From positions 6,386,001 to 6,450,000 of the forward strand of contig NC_057827.1 of assembly GCF_910594005.1 (NCBI RefSeq): a stretch of 64,000 bases of DNA, read 5' to 3'. This DNA is from Cervus elaphus. Its lineage: Eukaryota > Chordata > Mammalia > Artiodactyla > Cervidae. The position numbers and the translations under genes are program-made. The stretch's first letter is position 1, and each line of letters opens with the position of its first letter. This document shows, in pieces, positions 59,227 through 64,000 of this stretch. Under the pieces are notes generated by a model, which saw nothing but the letters and a program-made list of their open reading frames with translations, was not told the origin of the DNA and searched no databases.

Positions 59227-59966
59227 GTAAGCAATTCTAGTATCAGAAGAATTTTCTAGACATTTGTATTATGGATCCAAGTAGATACTGTATTAAGCAT
59301 TTTTAATTAAAAATTATTACATTTCCAATCATTGATATTCTAGGTAGATTTCATTGCCTGATATTTATATTGTGTTAGTGGGTTTCATAATGTTGAAGGG
59401 GAGATCCTAGTATTAATACCTGTTGCCAAGGGAAGTCTTTGGGGGAACTTTGAGACTGAAAGTGTTATGACTTTCAATGTTATCCTGATCCAAGTAGTGA
59501 GCATTATTTTTCTTCTTACATAGTCAAGTGAAATCTATGGTTTATTCCTTATAATATGTTATTAGTTTATAAACTTTCAATTATGATGGTTTTGTCAAAT
59601 TCCCTAATTTCCCAATATATTCTATAGATTAGAGATGAAATTAGAGTTGGATGGAATTCCTACCAGTTATCCAAGTAATTGCTGATTTTACACTTGTATC
59701 AGCTCCCTTCTATGGAAATTATCAGAACAGTGCACTCCAGAGGTAACATTGCAATTTTTAATAAGTGTATTTTCTAAATTTTTCTAGTATGTGTTTTTAG
59801 CAAGCAAGATTATAGATGGTTTTTGGAGTCTGCTAATCTAAACAATGTGAAGCTTTTAATAGTCTGGGTCATCTGAGGTTTCTGTGTACTTTTCCCCCAG
59901 GATTTTAATGCTTCCTCCATTTTGAATAACATCAGAAGATCCTATTAGAGAGATAGTACTTTTGTT

Positions 59967-61977
59967 TACTTCAGTTCATTTCAGTCATTCAGTCATCGAC
60001 TATTTGCGACCCCATGGACTGCAGCATGCCAGGCTTCCGTGTCCATCACCGACTCCTGGAGCTTACTCAAACTCGTGTCCATTGAGTCAGTAACGCCATC
60101 CAACAATCTCAGCCTCTGTTGTCCTCATTGTCTCCTGCCCTCAATCTTTCCCAGCATCGGGGTCTTTTCCAGTGAGTCAGTTCTTCACAACAGGTGGCCA
60201 AAGGATTGGAGTTTCAGCTTCAGTATCAGTCCTTCCAATGAATATTCAGGAATGATATCCTTTAGGATGGACTGATTGGATCTCCTTGCAGTCCAAGGGA
60301 CTCTTAAGAGCCTTCTCCAACATCACAGTTCAAAAGCATCAATTCTTTGGCAGTCAGCTTTCTTTCTAGTCCAACTCTCAAATCTATAAATAAGAAAGAA
60401 AGAAAGTGAAGTCACTCAGTCGTATCCGACTCTTTGCGACCCCATGGACTATAGCCTACCAGGCTTCTCGTCCATGGGATTTTCCAGGCAAGAATACCAG
60501 AGTGGGTTGCCCTTTCCTTCTCCAGGGTATCTTCCCAACCCAGGGATGGAACCTGGGTCTCCTGCATTGCAGGCAGATGGTTTACCCTCTGAACCTCCAG
60601 GGAAGCTATACATGACTATGGGAAAAACCATAGCTTTGACTAGATGGGTCTTTGTTGGCAAGTAATGTCTCTGCTTTTTAATATGCTGTCTGGGTTGGTT
60701 GTAGCTTTTCTTCCAAGGAACAAGCATTTTTTTTTTTTTAATTTCAGGGCTACAGTCACCGTCTGCAGTGATTTTGAAGGCCCCCCAAGTCTGTCACTGT
60801 TTCCACTGTTTCCCCATCTATTTGCTATGAAGTGATGGACCAGATGCCTTGATCTTAGTTTTCTGAATGTTGAATTTTAAACCAGCTTTTTCCATCTCCT
60901 CTTTCACTTTCTTCATCAAGAAGCTCTTTAGTTCTTCTTTGCTTTCTGCCATAAGGGTGGTGTCATCTGCATATCTGAGGTTATTGATATTTCTCCCAGC
61001 AATCTTGATTTCAGCTTGTGCTTCATCCAGCCCGTCATTCCTCATGATGTATTCTGCATGTAAGTTAAATAAGCATGGTGACAATATACAGACTTGATGT
61101 ACTTCTTTCCCAGTTTGAAACCAGTCTGTTGTTCCATGTCCGGTTCTAATGTTGCTACTTGACGTGCAAATACAGATTACTCAAGAGGCAGGTCAGGTGG
61201 TCTGGTAGTCCCATCTCTTGAAGAATATTCCACACTTTGTTGTGATCCACACAAATACTTTGGCTTAGTCAATAAAACAGAAGTAGATGTTTTTCTGGAA
61301 CTCTCCGCATTTTTTGATGATCCAACAGATGTTGGCAATTTGATTTCTGGTTCCTCTGCCTTTTCTAAATCCAGCTTGAAGTTCACAGTTCACATACTGT
61401 TAAAGCCTGGCCTGGAGAATTTTGAGCATTACTTTATTAGTGTGTGAGATGAGTGCAACTGTGCAATAGTTTGAACATTCTTTGGCATTGCCTTTCTTTG
61501 GGATTGGAATGAAAACTGACCTTTTCCAGTCCTGTGGCCACTGCTGAGTTTTCCAAATTTGCTGGCATATTGAGTGCAGCACTTTCACAGCATCATCTTT
61601 TAGGATTTGAGATAGCTCAACTAGAATTCCATCACCTGCACTAGCTTTGTTCATAGTGATGCTTCCTAAGGCCCCCTTGACTTTGTATTCCAGGATGTCT
61701 GGCTCTAGGTGGTTGATCACATGATCATGGTTATCTGGGTCATGAGATCTTTTTTGTATAGTTCTATGTATTCTTGCCACCTCTTCTTAATATCTTGTTA
61801 GGTCCATACCATTTCTGTCCTTTATGGTACTCATCTTTGCATGAAATGTTCCCTTATTTTCTCTAATTTTCTTGAAGAGATCTCTGGTCTTTCCTACTCT
61901 ATGTTTATTCCTGTGTTTCTTTCATTGGTCACTGAAGAAGGCTCTCTTATCCCTCCTTGCTGTTCTGTGGAGCTCTT
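59967..61977 (-). mobile_element. BovB LINE, antisense, 5'-truncated (~1.8 kb plus a SINE)
   Basis: Minus-strand BovB running from 3' end (left) to the region upstream of the reverse transcriptase (right). Minus-strand peptides such as PKKGNAKECSNY and NNLRYADDTTLMAESKEELK mark RT-domain sequence, including the YADD motif. Frames are broken, so it is inactive. A SINE interrupts it at about 60,389-60,606. Possible target duplication 'cttttgtttac/tctttgtttgc' at the borders. Confidence 0.85.
60389..60606 (-). mobile_element. Bov-tA2-type SINE inside BovB
   Basis: Antisense SINE with an A/G-rich (AAGA)n tail on the left and a tRNA-Glu-derived head on the right (cagggatggaacctgggtct). BovB sequence continues across it (ccaactctcaaatctata | tatacatgactatggg). 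Confidence 0.82.
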
Positions 61978-62071
61978 TGTTTGCTTTGACACAGTGAATG
62001 TCTTGTTATTCATGGTTAACAGATGAACATTATACTTTTCATCATTCCATAATTGTACTCTATGCCAGCAG

Positions 62072-62200
62072 GTTGACATGGACTAAGAACTCAGTTTCAT
62101 ATAAATGCTTTTATTCTTTTCCCTTGAGACATGAAATGAAAGAAAATATTGGGAATCATTCTGCCTCTCATCCTATGGGCTGGTGGGAATTTTCATGCTG
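62072..62200 (+). other. Candidate host exon, unit C5
   Basis: 129 nt; acceptor actctatgccagcag, donor gctg|GTAAGT, the best splice pair in array C. SnoRNA-like copy 23 starts 260 nt after the donor. Confidence 0.45.
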
Positions 62201-62460
62201 GTAAGTACTTTGTCCTGAAACTACTAACATTACTGTCAGGGAGTGTAATCCTCCAGTGACAGTGAGACTCTGGCTGTGCTAACCAGCCATCACTGGTGAC
62301 CTATACAGTCCAAACAATGTGACGGGTTACCACTGATGCTGGTCTCCATTAAATAGTGCAAACCAATGTGTCACAGGGAGACAGAGTGCTCTCAGTGTGT
62401 CCCTGAGACGTCAGTGTCTGTATCATGTCCCAGGATCAAAGTCTCCTTCACAAATGTGCC

Positions 62461-62544
62461 TGGACTGATGGTGACTTTAGAAAGAGATCTCACTGGAGTC
62501 TGAGCAAAATGAGTGACAAAATCACTTATGTGAACTGAGGTCCA
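62461..62544 (+). ncRNA. SNORD116-like element, copy 23 (group C, best preserved)
   Basis: 84 nt; TGGACT/GGTCCA stem, C box ATGGTGA (62468-62474, one base from RTGATGA), guide TCTCACTGGAGT, D' CTGA, C' TGAGTGA, D CTGA. It has the full set of boxes but a different D' guide from groups A and B, so it may be a functional divergent family member. Confidence 0.6.
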
Positions 62545-63430
62545 GCATAAGAGACCACTCTAGACAGAAGTGTTGGGATGGGACTCAGTCAGCTAGTGGT
62601 AACCCCCAGAAAAGGACTATGATATTAGAAAACCAAGATGGTAGCATGTGCTAGAGGAAATGACCTGTACAGAAACTATGAATAATCATTGTAAAATGAA
62701 AATTCAGAGTGCTTGGCAGGCAACACATAGTAAACAAACAGTGGAGAACCAGCACATGAGTGGTAAACATTGCAAGAAATGTTTATGCTTATCCTCGGGC
62801 AATCATACAGTTTCCTTAGATGTTACAGTCTTTTGTGAGGATCAGCATGTTTAGGTCTATTAGATAGCTAATTAGAAATAAATTATTAGTTTTTGCTTGT
62901 CATTTATCTCTTAAGTAAAAGAAACATGGGAAATAGAAGAGTTGATTGCATTTTTGAGATTATCTTATGATATGTTTTAATTTGCTTATTAACCCATCAA
63001 TTCAAAGAGTGGGAAAAGATTTTTTTTCTTGTCACTCAAGGAGAAATTTTCTAGATATTTGATGGTAGATTGCATTAGATACTTCATTAAACATTTTAAA
63101 CATGAAATGATTAAATATCCAATTGGAATATTATGTGGACATTATCAGCCAATCGTGATATTACTTCAGTGGGTTTATAAGTAATGCTTGGGGAATTACG
63201 GGTCAAATTTGAGACCAAGGTCTTAGAAAAATTGATTTTCTATACTACCCTTTTCCAAGGGACAAACATAATTTTTTCTCATTATATAGATGATCAAGTG
63301 AATATCTGTGGTTAATTCTTTATAATAATACTTTTATCAATTGGCATTCAATTGGAAATATTTTGTTTCACAACTTCCTTGATTTCCTCTGTGCTTTGAA
63401 AAATGGAAGTGATTTTGGAATTGCATGGAA
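62545..63430. other. Array-C unit body, no gene seen
   Basis: AT-rich, with the recurrent 'cattaaacattttaaacatgaaatg' region near 63,085. No gene recognised. Confidence 0.6.
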
Positions 63431-63501
63431 TCAGTTCAGTTCAGTCCCTTAGTTCAGTTCAGTTGCATGGCGTATTCACTACCATAAAAAAAAAAAAAAA
63501 G
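63431..63501 (-). mobile_element. Possible tip of a BovB/Bov-A element plus A-run
   Basis: 'cagttcagttcagtccctta' resembles the antisense 3' tip of Bov-A/BovB elements; a run of about 15 A follows at ~63,486-63,500. Too short for a firm call. Confidence 0.4.
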
Positions 63502-63891
63502 GCTGATTTTGTTACTTTCACCTGCTCCCTGTCTTAGGATGGAACAAAATAATGCACTCTAAAGGTAATACCATTTTAAAACAGATTTTCATTTTATGGC
63601 TTATTTTAATTATACTTTTATAATCAAGTAGATAATTGATTTTGTGAAGTGTCTATTAACCCAAATAAGGTGAGTTAGTAATTATCTGGTGAGGTGTCCA
63701 ATATTTTGTCTCCTTTATTTCCAAGATTTTTGTGCCTTCTCCCTTTGAATAATATCAGAAATATTCTAGTAAAGTAATATGAGTATATTTGATATGAAGG
63801 TATATGATAAGCCCTATTGTCTTATGCTTGTTTGACAAATAGACATATATAATCTCATTTTTCTATATTTTTACTCTGTATGGACCATTAG

Positions 63892-64000
63892 TTGAGTTTC
63901 ATTTGAAAGAATTTGTCCCTTCTTCTTGAGATGTGGCATGAAGGGAAGTATTGAAAATAATTTTACCATCTCATCCTCAAGAGCCGATGGGAATTGTAAC
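63892..64000 (+). other. Candidate host exon, unit C6, cut by window end
   Basis: Begins after ctgtatggaccattag and matches the C-exon body (ttgagtttcatttgaaagaa; gagccgatgggaattg). The donor and any snoRNA would lie beyond 64,000. Confidence 0.35.

Larger units (their letters stand above)
53870..64000 (+). repeat. Array C: AT-rich degenerate SNORD116-type units
   Basis: Recurrent order of acceptor, exon, donor followed by tttgtcctga, SNORD116-like element, then a body with 'tgcattaaacatttttagatgtgaaa'-type sequence. Candidate exon starts lie at 54098, 54860, 57160, 59100, 62072 and 63892; snoRNA-like elements lie at 54442, 55195, 57509 and 62461. Unit lengths vary (about 0.76-3.0 kb) because of deletions and mobile element insertions. 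The window ends inside the last exon. Confidence 0.7.

Noticed and set aside
54098..64000. SNORD115 (HBII-52-type) copies in the downstream part
   Set aside because: The elements align with SNORD116 (AACAAAATGAGTGA core, GGTCCA end); the SNORD115 guide and box context were not seen.

Overview
The window looks like a ruminant (bovid-type) nuclear genome segment. It carries BovB (RTE) LINEs, Bov-A/Bov-tA SINEs and bovine-type L1 3' ends. I see no convincing protein-coding gene. I read it as part of the imprinted Prader-Willi-type locus: a tandem cluster of SNORD116 box C/D snoRNAs in the introns of a long noncoding host transcript (SNHG14/116HG-like), all transcribed on the + strand. The identification rests on about 19 copies of a ~94-nt element with C, D', C' and D boxes, a TGGATC/GGTCCA-type terminal stem and the ATTCCTTGGAAA guide of mammalian SNORD116, plus four further diverged copies.

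Layout. (A) 1-~33,350: a very homogeneous array with a 2,731-2,732 bp period (snoRNA copies 1-11), followed by two decayed edge units (copies 12-13). (B) ~33,357-~48,600: a diverged array of ~2.5 kb units (copies 14-19), one of them shortened to ~0.93 kb spacing. (Insertion zone) 49,283-52,772: nested BovB/SINE insertions, with AT-rich sequence on both sides and an antisense L1 fragment. (C) ~53,870-64,000: AT-rich, degenerate units (copies 20-23) with an altered D' guide, interrupted by a twin-primed L1, SINEs and an antisense BovB. The three classes resemble the three SNORD116 sequence groups known in human, but one-to-one orthology cannot be claimed from this window.

In every class a candidate exon (about 139 nt in A, 146 nt in B, 99-131 nt in C) lies upstream of the snoRNA. 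The snoRNA starts about 205-260 nt after the exon's 5' splice site, with nearly constant spacing within A and B. The inferred logic is that the host RNA is spliced exon to exon between units and each snoRNA is trimmed from its intron. Exon lengths are not multiples of three, and the ORFs vary from unit to unit, which fits a noncoding transcript.

Most notable points: ten of eleven array-A snoRNAs carry a C box with C in place of a near-invariant U (ATGACGA); group C copies share a different D' guide; an extended external stem (CACGTGC/GCACGTG) flanks the best group-B snoRNAs; group C has an exon whose snoRNA has been deleted; and the array shows clear homogenisation blocks and edge decay. No promoter, imprinting centre or polyadenylation site for the host gene could be identified.
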